A stretch of 64,000 nucleotides of DNA. Source: Amoebidium appalachense. Its lineage: Eukaryota > Ichthyosporea. Location of the stretch: positions 3,968,001-4,032,000 of the forward strand of contig CAVNZM010000002.1 in the NCBI GenBank assembly GCA_963693365.1. The letters are read 5' to 3'. The translations under genes and the position numbers were made by a program. A model generated the notes under the pieces. The model had not been told where the DNA came from. It saw only the letters and a program-made list of their open reading frames with translations, and did not search any database. Below are positions 39,001 to 64,000 of the stretch, piece after piece (the first letter of the stretch is position 1; each line of letters begins with the position of its first letter).

Positions 39001-39294
39001 CGGTTTGCACTTCACTCTCATGTGTGGTGCGGCAAGTACAATAATGCCTCGGTTTTTCGCGTAACCGGGGTGTGTGGATGTGTCGACCAATGTACAGTTG
39101 AATTTGTGGTGGTTTTTAATCTGTGTTTCGCAAATCACTGTAAACGTGTGGTTGTTTGTCTGTTGTTGTATGTAGCTGATTTTATCGTCGAGTGTCCCGG
39201 GGGGAGGCCCTTTTGGGGGCCCAGTGTCCGAGCATTCCAGAAGAAGAAGGATAAATTAGGCATCGGTTTGGTCCGACACCTGTGGGGTTGGTTC
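35741..39294 (-). mobile_element. LINE-bearing insertion in the satellite, flanked by a 10-bp duplication
   Basis: The satellite is broken here: ATACACTCAA ends the left side (35731-35740) and starts the right side (39295-39304), consistent with a 10-bp target-site duplication. Inside, on the minus strand, lies a non-LTR element starting directly at its endonuclease (about 39250), running through reverse transcriptase to a stop at 36065. A (CA)n-bearing 3-prime UTR follows, then a poly(A) tail (35979-35945 read leftward). It lacks ORF1, so it is 5-prime truncated. About 204 further bases (35944-35741) lie beyond the tail but inside the duplication. Confidence 0.78.
36065..39250 (-). pseudogene. 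LINE endonuclease-reverse transcriptase, broken by a frameshift and a stop
   Basis: Minus strand. The endonuclease part (about 39250-38580) shows FFFWNARTLG, STVILGDFN and SSDHSPILF. The RT part shows FRPITLTQVVRRFFE, QSAFRKNNSCYVQIM, GFIDWKAAYDSVSPGLLWEK, RGLLQGSLLSPFLFNLFIDD, the catalytic ALLYADDLSLLAR and YKYLGVPVD. The frame shifts near 38580-38605 in a CCCCCTCCTCCTCCC tract, and an in-frame TGA interrupts RT at 37517-37519, between the SQTYG and VVNGHPSYGF segments. No RNase H domain is recognised. The element would copy its RNA into genomic DNA if intact; this copy is dead unless the two breaks are sequencing errors. Only two lesions suggests a young insertion. Confidence 0.85.
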
Positions 39295-39390
39295 ATACAC
39301 TCAACCACACCACACAGCTGCAGTGAGTCATCACATACCCTTGCATGCGCATGTATGGTCCAGATACACTCAACCACACCACACAAACAT
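39295..39390. repeat. 69-bp satellite, right block
   Basis: About 1.4 units of the satellite seen at 35177-35740, in the same orientation and nearly identical, resuming after the LINE-bearing insertion. The array ends at about 39390 in unique sequence. Confidence 0.85.
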
Positions 39391-39524
39391 ACACTTTGGG
39401 ACCCCCCGGGCCCAATAAGCACAAGCACACGTACACTGCACTGCAAGCCTTAAATAGGTAAGCACGATAACGTCGCCCCCAATCATCCATAACGAGCCCA
39501 ACCGCATCGGCAGAGTCAACTTGC

Positions 39525-39846
39525 TCCGAGCAGAGTAATCTGCGAAAAGCATAATTCAGAAGGGAGTCTGCAAAAAAGTTTAGCAAAATAATCCTAATTT
39601 TTTGCAGACTCCCTTCTGAATTTATGCTTTTCGCAGATTACTTACTATTAAGTAGAATTGTTCAGCAAAAGCAGAGAATTGCAGAATTATTTCGCAAAAA
39701 GTAGAGTTATTAATCAGCCAAAATGAAGGTTTTTCTTTTTAGCAGGAGGGCAGATCGAGTAATTCAGCTTTTTAAATTATCAGAATAATTCTGCTTTTGC
39801 AGAGAATAGTTCTGCTTTTTGCTGAATATTTTATAGTCTGCTCGGA
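39525..39846. mobile_element. Foldback-type element with a long hairpin
   Basis: Ends are the inverted pair TCCGAGCAGA (39525-39534) and TCTGCTCGGA (39837-39846). Just inside the left end, 39535-39577 and 39598-39641 are inverted copies of about 43 bases differing by a single base insertion, separated by a 20-base loop. The rest is AT-rich with many short inverted motifs of the TTCTGC/GCAGAA type. There is no coding capacity. This is a non-autonomous, hairpin-forming element; its class is not clear. Confidence 0.7.
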
Positions 39847-40756
39847 CTCCGATTCAGGTTGACAACGGAGTCACCGGATATGTACGCGTACGGGTACTAG
39901 AAAAGAGAGGGCGGAGATGGGTGACAGCTGACGACCGGGGGGAGGGAGGGAGGGAGGGAGGGAGGGAGGGAGGGAGGGGGGGGGGGGGGGGGAGGGGGGA
40001 GGGGAGGGGGGGGGCTTAGCTTTTGTAGACTCTCGGAGCTACGGAGGGACGGACAGAGCTAGAGGGAGGGAGGGAGGGAGGCACAGAGTGTGTGTGAGAG
40101 AGATAGAGATAGAGATATCTAGAGAGAGAGAGATCTAGGAAGAGAGAGAGAGAGAGAGAGCTCGAGAGAGAGAAAGAGAAAGCTCGAGAAAGAGAGAGAG
40201 GGCGGGAGGGAGGGAGGGAGAGAGAGATATAGAGAAGGAGAGGGAGAGAGAGAGGGAGAGAGAGTAAGAGACTGATGTAAAATCATGTATTTGTGTACAC
40301 CTGCACCTGTACTAGCAGTATTCGTTTTACGCCGGGCCATAGTGTCACAAATAAAAGCATAACGAACTTTCAGGATACAAGAATTATTTTTCATTTATCT
40401 TTTTATTGCACTCCATCGAAAATCCACACGAATCGCATGTAGCAGCCATCAGAATAATAATTTGCTATATAATAGGCCAAAGGAAAGAAAAAAGAATGAA
40501 AAATGCATGAAATAAAATCAAACCAAACAGGAAAGCAAACAAAGAAAAAAAACAGCCAAGGCCCAATAACCTATCGGGCTTTTCCACAATGCACAAACAC
40601 ACCCAGTGTGGCAGGATTTTACGGCACATTTTTAAAACTGCTAGTGACATTTCAAGCCCTGTCCCGTACCCCGGTGGACATTATGATGTCGTCACAAGAT
40701 ACATTATTAGTCTTGCCATGTAACATCTAGTTCGATATATATATTCATTTTGGATT

Positions 40757-40802
<46 letters not shown>

Positions 40803-41222
40803 ACCAACCCACCCAAAGCTTTCCAAACACACAAATAACTAGTAAGGAAAATACGGCTCAACACTTAGAAAAACCAAATCGCAAACATCAAGTCCAGAAT
40901 AAAGCAGCAAACATCAAGCCAACGGAAACAGGCCCCAAATCACAAACGTATCGATCGACCATGTATCGAAAAAGAGCTTCTATACTACAGAAACACGGTA
41001 TAAGCTGGCCTCATTCTCATGACGGTACAAAGTGCATGCCATTTTCATATATGTGACAAGTGGTACAAAAAAAAGCATATACTTTCTTGGCCAATCATAC
41101 TGCTAATACACACGGTTCAAGCACACCAAACATGCTGATCGATAATCCCCCCCCCCCCCCCCCCCCCCCCCCCCGGGGGGGGAACACACAGGCACAACAC
41201 ACACATACACACACGCACACAC
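39847..41222. other. 3-prime flank of CNOT4: purine repeats and C-tracts
   Basis: (GGGA)n sequence and a G-tract at 39940-40015, then (GA)n-rich purine sequence to about 40265, a C42-type tract at 40761-40802, and C-tract then G sequence at 41146-41181. Between them is unique AT-rich DNA. It includes the likely 3-prime UTR of CNOT4, with an AATAAA on the minus strand at 40407-40402. No other gene is supported. Confidence 0.6.
40402..40407 (-). terminator. Possible CNOT4 polyadenylation signal
   Basis: AATAAA on the minus strand lies about 815 bases beyond the CNOT4 stop. Its position downstream of the gene in unique sequence is plausible, but a closer, non-canonical signal cannot be excluded. 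Confidence 0.3.
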
Positions 41223-56842
<15,620 letters not shown>

Positions 56843-56968
56843 CCTGCACACTGCGTGCCTGCGGGAAAAAAAAAAAAAAAAAAAAAAAAAAAGGAAAGAA
56901 AGAAAAAAAGAAGGAGGAAAAGCAAGGGAAAAGGGAAAAGGGAAAAGAAAAAAGAAAAAAGAAAAGAT

Positions 56969-57004
<36 letters not shown>

Positions 57005-57109
57005 AGAGCAGGGAAAAAAGAAAAAGAAGAAAAAAGTTGAAACGGGAAAGAGAGAAGACAAACAAACCTCTGTTTTTTTTTGTTTTTTTTTTTTGGGGGG
57101 GGGGGGGGT
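56843..57109. other. Upstream flank of CNOT4
   Basis: Just upstream of the CNOT4 ATG is a GTGTGCAG acceptor-like site (minus strand), suggesting a 5-prime UTR intron. It is followed by a long A-tract, purine-rich sequence, a G-tract of about 34 bases (56970-57003) and a T-tract then G-tract (57073-57108) leading into dispersed repeat copy C. Confidence 0.55.
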
Positions 57110-57352
57110 TTTGAATGCGTTAAAAAGTACGAAGTACACAAGAACAAACGGATAACACGATGCAGAATGCAAGCCATACATAAAGAGTATGCATAATAAG
57201 CAGAGCCCATCCTCAGGGGGGGCCCACGTCATCCACAGTACCCGAGTTTCGACCTATTCCCCTCGTTAACGAAACCCAACTCAGATACTGTTTCACTTGA
57301 ACATGAGTAGGTCACCCGTCTTGATCAGAGACGAGCAGGGTTGCTTATGCAG
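57110..57352 (-). repeat. Dispersed repeat (copy C) with T/G tract at its end
   Basis: Nearly identical to copy B from TTGAATGCGTTAAAAAGTAC to GACGAGCAGGGTTGCTTATG, then cut by a G-tract. On the plus strand it is preceded by T8GT12 and G15; on the minus strand the repeat therefore ends in a C-tract followed by an A-tract, like a tailed retroposon. Confidence 0.85.
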
Positions 57353-57373
57353 GGGGGGGGGGAGGCAGGGGGA

Positions 57374-57478
57374 ATTAGAAAGTGTTACGAAGTATCAAGT
57401 ACACACTCGTGACAATTGACACAATGCAAATCATGCAAGCACACATCGAGAGCACCAAACACGAGCAGAGCCCACCTC
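57374..57478 (-). repeat. Dispersed repeat fragment (copy G)
   Basis: Diverged copy: AGTGTTACGAAGTATCAAGT, ACACAATGCAAATCATGCAA, CACGAGCAGAGCCCACCTCC. It is preceded by G-rich sequence and lies head to tail after copy C. Confidence 0.6.
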
Positions 57479-58157
57479 CCCGGTACACGGGGGGGAGGGA
57501 GGGGGGCAAGATGATATGTCGAATGAGAAGCCGGGGGGAGGGGGGCCACAAAGACACTCGAGGAAAAAAGAGTGCTTTAGGACGGCATCCCCCCCCCCCC
57601 CCCCTTCTCCCCCCCCCCTCCCCCCCCCCCCCCCCCAAAAAAAAAGCCAGAAGCTCACAGACAGAGTGAAAACTTAAAAACAAAAGAGAACAGAGCAAAC
57701 ATAATAAAACAGAACAGACATGCAGGCAGTCGGGAAAAAAAAAAGGGGGGGGGGGGGGAGGTAGGGGTTGTGGCTGGAAGAAACACGTGACTTTGTGCAC
57801 ACGAAAATGCCAATATATTTGTCTTGTGTCAGTACAAGAATATGTGCAGGTGGGGATGGGGGGGGGGGGGGGGGGGGGGGGGGGGATTGACTGTGAAAAG
57901 TGAAAACCATTACGGGGAAACGTAATGGGAAAATCCAAAAGAGTAAACACAGTATGAGTATGTGACAACGCTAGACACAGACCAGAGAAGAGGAGGAGGG
58001 GAGGAGGGGGGATGTGTGTGTGAGTGTGTACGCCCACGCACGTGTGTGTGTGCGTGTGTGAATGTGTGTAGGTATGCGTATGCGTGTATCCGTTTGTATG
58101 ACTTGGCCTGTGTGTGTGCCTGTGAGTGTATGTCCTGACATGTGCGAACATGAATAT

Positions 58158-58205
<48 letters not shown>

Positions 58206-58921
58206 ACGTGTGTGCATTCATGTGCTCACAAGTGTACACGTGTAATCAGGATGGGGGTGGAAGGAAGGGTGCGGCAGCATAACCAAATGGAAAACAAAAC
58301 AAGATGGCAGGCTCTGATACTAAGAAGCACATCCGGGGGGGGGGGAGGGGGAGCGAGAGAGGGAGAGGGAGGGAGGGAGAGAGAGAGGGATATAAATTAA
58401 GTCAGATCGAGGGGGAGAAGTGATGGGAGGTGGCGGGGGGAAGGGGGGTTGAATTGCGGTGAATCATGTGGGGATCAAAAACACAAAACGGGGGTTGAGA
58501 GAGTGTGATAGGGGACCCAGTATGGGGCAAAAAGCTAACCATGAATAAGGTAAGCTGAGCAGGCGACATTGAGTACACACGCAGGGTGGCTTGCACCTTG
58601 AGACATGCACACTTTATAATAAATAAGAGAAAAGAGGAGGACACAGACACGCACAAACACACACACCAACAGTTGCGTGTTAATGCACAGACACACAGCC
58701 AAAAAACACGTTGGCAGGTATGACAGACGCCCAAGAGCACTGGTAATTGTGCAAAAACACAAATAAGCGTACGTAGGACTTCTGGCAACACACACCTGCA
58801 CGAATTCATACACGCACAGGTGCTTGCGCAAAGTACACACGCACCCGATGTGTGTATGTGTGTAGGGGGGGGGGGGGGGGGGGGGGAGGGGGAGGGGGGG
58901 GGGGCAAGGCGTGTGGTGCGT

Positions 58922-58973
<52 letters not shown>

Positions 58974-59209
58974 AGACGCACGCACCCACGTATGCACCAG
59001 GAGAGAACACGAACAAGCACATATCCACAGAGAACACACAGACAGATTCCCACACGCCTCCTCAGGACCCACCCACCCACACCACCCATCTACACCATCA
59101 AACACTTGCACAAGCGCTCACATACACGTTAACGCACGCACGCACGCACAAGCACACACACACACACATACACACACACACACATACACACGCACACGAA
59201 CACACACAA

Positions 59210-59242
<33 letters not shown>

Positions 59243-59835
59243 CACACACACAACTAAACACAAAATATGCAGCACAGCCACCCCCTCAAATTTATACACC
59301 CAACCACAACATCAAAGGAACAAGCCAAGGGGGAGTCCCACAAACACCCCAAGTACAGTCAGTGACCCAGCAACCCTGTAACAACCCCGTCCTTGTACAG
59401 ATTCGACGCAAGAAAATGCATGCCAAGGGAGGTATAGTACCTTCATCAAGCACTGTTGTATGCAGCGAGAAACTCCCAATCCGTCACCTTTCCAACCTTG
59501 CTTCCAGCATGAATCCAGCATCCAGCCAAACACTGGCAATGCTTAGTAACCAACCCTCTCCTCTCTCTCTCTCTTCAATTATACAAGCTCAAGCTAAACA
59601 CACAATAACACCGGACATGACGGCACACAATAAACCTTTAGCTATATCTCTATCATGCACCATCCGGCGTCTGTTTTCCAACCGCAAGCTCTTTCTCAAC
59701 ATATATCCCTTCCTTTCTAGCGTTTCCCTTCTCTTCTCTCATTGTGTCTTTTCTCACAGTTCCCAGCCGGCCCGCGCGCGCGCGAAATTTCCGGGCCGGG
59801 GAACCGATTTGCCAAGTCACATGCTGATAGATGCG
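57479..59835. other. Intergenic between CNOT4 and SAMTOR
   Basis: C-tracts with an A-tract at 57590-57645, G-tracts at 57745 and 57860-57884, (GT)n at 58161-58204, (CA)n at 58923-58968 and 59155-59251. From 59255 to 59835 the DNA is unique, with a plus-strand open frame that continues from the (CA)n. Its unique part has no recognisable domain and I do not call it a gene. Confidence 0.5.
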
Positions 59836-59866
59836 TGACGTCATGATTCATGCATTTCTGGCCAAT
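59836..59866 (+). promoter_or_regulatory. CRE and CCAAT box upstream of SAMTOR
   Basis: TGACGTCA (59836-59843) and CCAAT (59862-59866) lie about 700 bases before the first SAMTOR codon in unique sequence. The same motif pair occurs at 8795/8856. Assignment to this gene is inferred. Confidence 0.3.
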
Positions 59867-60543
59867 CAAAACTGACCACCAGATTTAAAGTTGCCTTCTT
59901 TGGCAGCTTTAAGTTTTACATAGATTGCGAAAGGGGTTTGCGCAATCACTGGGGTGCAGCGGCAGCAGACTCGGCAGCAGTGCAGTTGTGTCAGTGTGTC
60001 CGTGTGCGTGTGTCATGCTTTAGTCCGTGTGTGCCGACTCGTGTGCAAGTATTTCGTTTATCTTCCTAGGATCACTGTTCGTATACAACGCAGATTACTT
60101 TCCTTTTCCACTTTTCCACGTCGTTGTTCATGGGCTGCTTACCGGGCCACCGTGACTGTTGTCAACTGGTGAAGATAGTTCACTTCGGAGTTGTTTCAGC
60201 AACTTTCCAATAAGCCATAAGAACTCTTCAGCTATTTTGTAAAGTTGTTGCATGGCTTGTAATTTTTTTTTTTTTTTTTTTTTGTGCGTTGGCGGGCCAT
60301 AATATCCTCCTATTTTGCGGTATGAGTTATCAGTTAACCAGATTCGTCGTAACACAACACCGTGCATGTGTACCCCGTACATCAGCAATGAAGTTAGATG
60401 TTCTGTTACCTTGTACTTGTGAGTTCGAAATCCGCGTCGCTGGAAAGCATGCAAACCTAACGGTCGTGTAAGCACAGCGTAATTTTATCAAGAAAGTATC
60501 TCTTTTGTTTGAGCTGAGATTGGCACACCAAAAAACGATCAGA

Positions 60544-61393
60544 ATGGTGGAAGGAAAAGAGACGTCAAACATGTGTTCCACCCAACCTGTTCCAAAAGGG
60601 GCAGAGCGGCCACTTGCAGACACGGTGAAGGCACACCACTACCGACTAAGAGTCCGTGCTCTGGGTAGGTGTGTGTGTGTAGTGTGTGCGTGTGTGTGCA
60701 TGTGTGTATATGTGTGTCTCTGCTCGGGCGTGTATGTCTATGTTTCTACGCGTGTTTGTGTGTTTGTGTGTTTATCGGTTTCAAGGCTTCGTGCCTTATC
60801 CTCGAAAAGGCCGTGGTGGCTGCGTTTGCGTGTTTGTGTTTGTGCGCACGGGTGTGTGTGTGTGTGTGCTTGTGTGTTTGTGTGTTTGTGTGTGTGCGTG
60901 TGCATGCGAGGGTGTGAGTGTGTGTGCATGTGTGCGCTTGCGCTTGTCACTAGTTTTCTTTTTGCTCTTTCATTTCTTTGCCACTTTCTTTTTTCCTTCC
61001 CTTTTTCCAGTTTTTTCCCCCTCCCTCCCTTTCTTTCTTTTGTTTCCTTGTTTTCATCCTTTTTTGGGGGTGGGGGGGGGGAAGGGGGCGAGGGGAGGGG
61101 GGTGTGGGGGGAAGGGGCTCTTTTACCGTGTGTGCATTTTTTGTTTATTTATCTGAAGGTATTGAACCTGACTATCTGCTTATGCCTGTATGCACGCATT
61201 TAGGTAATCCGAACTAGCGTGCGGATGCGTGAGTTGTGTTGACGATGGAAGAGAGGTAGTGGATCGGGATACTGGAGAAAAAATATTTCGGTCGAAAGGG
61301 GCACTTATATTCGGCGGAATATTGAAGCTCCTGTGTGTGTATGGAAAGTGGGGTGGTGGTTGGTGGTTACGCGTAGAGGTTGGGGGAGGCGCC

Positions 61394-61437
<44 letters not shown>

Positions 61438-61481
61438 GGTAGGGAGGTAGGAGATTGGGTTAACTTTGTTGGGGGGTAAGG

Positions 61482-61514
<33 letters not shown>

Positions 61515-61794
61515 GGGGGGGGGGGGGGGGGGGGGAGATCGTTGGGTGGTTGGGTGGGGGAAGGGGGGGGGGGGGGAGGGGGAGCGGGGGGGGGGGGGGG
61601 GCGCAGAGTCGGTTATACTTTCAATACACTGGTATGCTATGCAATCAATTGGTTACCTCGTGGTGAAGAAACGTACAATGAATATAATCAACTCATGCCA
61701 TCACATTCTTTTGTTTCGGGAATTGTTTTTTTTTCTGCCGCGGCGTAGTTTCTTGTATCTCTGCCGCCAAGTTTTCCACACACCAATGCAAACA

Positions 61795-61845
<51 letters not shown>

Positions 61846-62213
61846 AAAAAAAAGGGGGGGGGGGGAGGGGGGGTAGGCGCATATACTATTCCAACAGGAT
61901 GGAAAGGTACACTTGTGTTTGTTGTTTTGCTGCGAAGCAATGCTTCATTTCACACCCGGGAGGCCATATTCAGGGCGCGCGGGGAGTGGTGGTGGTGGTT
62001 GGGGGGGGGGGGGGGGGGGGGGAGGGGTATGAGGTTTGGAGATATGAATGAATGGGGAGATGGCTGATATGAAGGCTGGCCGACTGTTAGGCAAATACAG
62101 GCTACATAAATGCCTATTTATTTTCATATTTTATTTTTTTTTAACAGAAAACAAGGAACGATGAAATGACAGCAGTGCGAGACAACATACATGCGTGCCG
62201 CGGTTGTGTATGT

Positions 62214-62272
<59 letters not shown>

Positions 62273-62414
62273 AGAGATAGTTGAGGATGCAGGTTCATAA
62301 TCAGGTGCCCTCGGTGTTGGATAAACAAGGAAAAGGCCTGTGTTGATTAGCCCCCCCCCCCCCCCCCCCCCCCCTTCTTCCAGTCGGTCATAAATGTGTT
62401 GCTCTCTGTAACAA

Positions 62415-62448
<34 letters not shown>

Positions 62449-62812
62449 CCCCACACACACACACACACAACACTACAGAGTTAGGAGACCCCGGTAAGGC
62501 GTGGGAGGAACACCTCCGATTAGAAAACGATCGCCGAAGTTACGCAAGCGCAATGGCGGCGTTGGCGGCTTCCGAGAGTTGGCAATCGGATGGAAACGAC
62601 CGATTGGATTGGTGCCGATCGACTGCGATCGAGTTTTATGGTGAGCATGGGCTGTTGAAAAGAACAATCGAGAAGGATTTGAGGAGGAAGAGGTTTGAGT
62701 CTGGGCTAAGTCAGGTGGGTGATCTATTGTGTGTGTGTGTGTGTGGGTCTGGGTCTGGGTCTGGGTGGGTGTGTGTGTGTGTATGTGTGTGCATTGTTTT
62801 TGTATGTGTGTG

Positions 62813-62868
<56 letters not shown>

Positions 62869-63184
62869 CCCCGTGTGTGTGTGTGTGTGTGTGTGTGCGT
62901 GCGCGCCACCAGCGGAAGCCAAAAAATCATGCGATGACGTCATTCTGATTGCACAAGATCTGTGCAAGCCTCTGGCGGGGCTGAAATTTGGGGCTAGGAA
63001 CGAAGTGCAATCAGCCCACTATATTTTCACTGCCAACCTCAACATTCGGCTTTGTTGTCTCTATGTTGCTTAGCATTCATGCTCAGCCGTTCACTCTCCC
63101 ACTCCCGTTCCCATCCCCCACCCCCCACGCCGACCCCCCCCCCCCCCCAAAAAAAAAAAAAAAAAAAAAAAAAAAACACCACCA

Positions 63185-63215
<31 letters not shown>

Positions 63216-63399
63216 GACACACACACCACACACACCCACACACACAGACACCCACCCACACACACACACACACACTCACTCACACGCTCACTCACTCACC
63301 CACTCACCCACTCACTCGCTCAACTCACTCACTCACCACTCACACACAGGCACACACACACACACGCCACACACGCATGCGCGTGCGCGCGCGCGCGCG

Positions 63400-63471
<72 letters not shown>

Positions 63472-63641
63472 GCATACCTCGTGACCAAATAGACCCACTC
63501 GTTGAAGTTAAAGCAACGTGGAACCGACACGGGCCGTGGAGGTTGCTGGATGTTGGGTCGTGCTTTAACGGCTTTGCAGCGTTTAAAGAATTCACCGTGG
63601 ATGCGGTTGATCTCACACCAGCCCACCCATCCGTGCATCAG
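60544..63641 (+). CDS. SAMTOR: SAMTOR/BMT2-type S-adenosylmethionine-binding protein, first three exons
   Basis: Exons 60544-60664, 62485-62714 and 63471-63641 join in perfect phase (1, 0, 0); the gene continues past the window. The 174 residues align with vertebrate SAMTOR. LADTVKAHHYRLRVRALG and GKAWEEHL correspond to its N-terminal helix region. SYASAMAALAASE, RLDWCRSTAIEFYGEHG and LLKRTIEKDLRRKR follow in the same order as in SAMTOR, then the methyltransferase motif I WRLLDVGSCFN (Asp144, Gly146) and FTVDAVDL with the acidic end of strand 2. In animals SAMTOR binds SAM and links it to mTORC1 through GATOR1/KICSTOR; the related yeast Bmt2 methylates 25S rRNA. Which role applies cannot be decided from this part. 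Both introns carry GT-rich 5-prime and CA-rich 3-prime ends. Confidence 0.88.
61396..62470. repeat. G- and C-tract cluster in SAMTOR intron 1
   Basis: G-tracts at 61397-61436, 61514-61535 and 62228-62270; T-tract then (GT)n then G-tract at 61481-61535; C38-A18-G12 at 61798-61864; C-tracts at 62350-62373 and 62416-62444, the last leading into (CA)n. In the unique pieces between them I see no coding. Confidence 0.85.
62813..62897. repeat. (GT)n arrays near the donor of SAMTOR intron 2
   Basis: (GT)n of about 24 units, then a CCCC interruption, then another (GT)n; further GT-rich sequence starts at the donor itself (62715). It is complementary to the (CA)n before the acceptor of the same intron. 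Confidence 0.9.
63137..63470. repeat. C-tract, A-tract and (CA)n before the third SAMTOR exon
   Basis: C13 to C16, A30, then (CA)n, (CACT)n-like and (GC)n sequence, ending in about 33 CA units that run directly into the CAG acceptor at 63470. Confidence 0.9.
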
Positions 63642-63669
63642 GTAGCGGGCTGGGGTGTGTGTGTGTGTT

Positions 63670-63704
<35 letters not shown>

Positions 63705-63714
63705 GCACCTGTCC

Positions 63715-63805
63715 GATACAGTGTTTTTTCGCTTTTGTGGTGTTTGCTTGTTGTTTGACCCATTTTGTCGGATGTGGTTTTGTACTCCGTACTGCGTAAC
63801 ACATG
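63715..63805 (+). repeat. Dispersed repeat fragment, plus orientation
   Basis: GTGGTTTTGTACTCCGTACT, followed by GCGTAACACATGC, resembles the tail part of the repeat read in the opposite sense (TTGTGTACTTCGTACTTTTTGACGCATTC-type end). As in the other copies in this orientation, pyrimidine/C-rich sequence follows. It lies in the third SAMTOR intron. Confidence 0.4.
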
Positions 63806-63935
63806 CTAAGCCTTCCTTTTTCCTTTCCCCCTTCTCACTCTTTTTTTCTCTTTTTCCTTCTTTCTTTCTTCCTTTTTTTTTTTCGTTCCCCTGTCTCTCG
63901 TTAGTTTTCTACCCTTCGGTTTTTTTTTCTTTTTT

Positions 63936-63968
<33 letters not shown>

Positions 63969-64000
63969 TTTCTTCCCGGAGAGCGGGTGGGGTGGGGGGG
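63806..64000. other. Pyrimidine- and T-rich intron sequence
   Basis: Nearly pure C/T then T-rich DNA (T-runs with single C interruptions) to the window edge, presumably inside the third SAMTOR intron. No gene is visible. Confidence 0.6.

Noticed and set aside
35177-39390. CRISPR-like regular repeat
   Set aside because: The 69-bp units are contiguous tandem repeats without spacers, in eukaryotic DNA interrupted by transposons. It is a satellite.
59240-59838. Plus-strand frame of about 200 codons in unique DNA
   Set aside because: It continues from a (CA)n frame, has no motifs, and overlaps the putative SAMTOR promoter. It is probably chance.
62909-63072. Open stretch in SAMTOR intron 2
   Set aside because: Exons 62714 and 63471 already join in phase and match the family without a gap; the stretch has no family similarity.

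Overview
This window is nuclear DNA of a eukaryote, most likely a unicellular or lower eukaryote that I cannot place more closely. Genes are split by GT-AG introns with GTAAGT/GTGAGT-type donors and CAG acceptors. Long homopolymer G/C tracts and (GT)n/(CA)n microsatellites fill most introns and spacers. Most long open frames in the window are translations of these simple repeats and are not genes. I assembled genes by hand from splice sites, reading phase and family motifs. Gene symbols are used only where the family is clear.

Layout, left to right: (1) 1-509, minus: N-terminal part of an acidic hydrophilic protein running off the edge. (2) 2.66-5.36 kb, minus: C-terminal half of a PH-domain protein. 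(3) 7.46-8.11 kb, minus: an exon of a signal-anchor protein and a two-exon 64-residue membrane protein, with a TATA/CRE/CCAAT promoter at 8.77-8.86 kb. (4) 10.05-11.66 kb, minus: intronless protein with a ZNF451-type PIN-like nuclease fold. (5) 14.1-15.9 kb, plus: three-exon small protein with a PDCD4-like N-terminal motif. (6) 18.2-27.0 kb, minus: type II membrane glycosidase-like protein of about 1,140 residues with a collagen-like Gly-Phe-Pro-Gly-Pro stem. (7) 29.8-31.7 kb, minus: broken non-LTR retrotransposon (ORF1 and endonuclease). (8) 32.5-34.2 kb, plus: Old Yellow Enzyme family reductase. (9) 35.2-39.8 kb: a 69-bp satellite interrupted by a 291-bp MITE and a 3.55-kb LINE-bearing insertion, followed by a foldback element. 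(10) 41.2-56.8 kb, minus: complete 16-exon NOT4/CNOT4 gene (C4C4 RING, RRM, CCCH finger, long disordered Q/P/G-rich tail). (11) 60.5-63.6 kb and beyond, plus: first three exons of a SAMTOR/BMT2 methyltransferase-fold protein.

The genes do not form a functional cluster. They are ordinary housekeeping and secretory genes separated by repeat-rich DNA. CNOT4 (mRNA decay and ubiquitylation) and SAMTOR (SAM sensing by mTORC1 in animals) are the best-supported calls.

The most unusual signal is in the repeats. A dispersed repeat of about 310 bp has at least ten copies, in both orientations, all with the same end joined to a C-rich/G-rich tract. Compound tracts follow a fixed polarity (T, then GT, then G on one strand; C, then CA, then A on the other). 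Several introns carry mutually complementary tracts near their two ends that could pair in the pre-mRNA.
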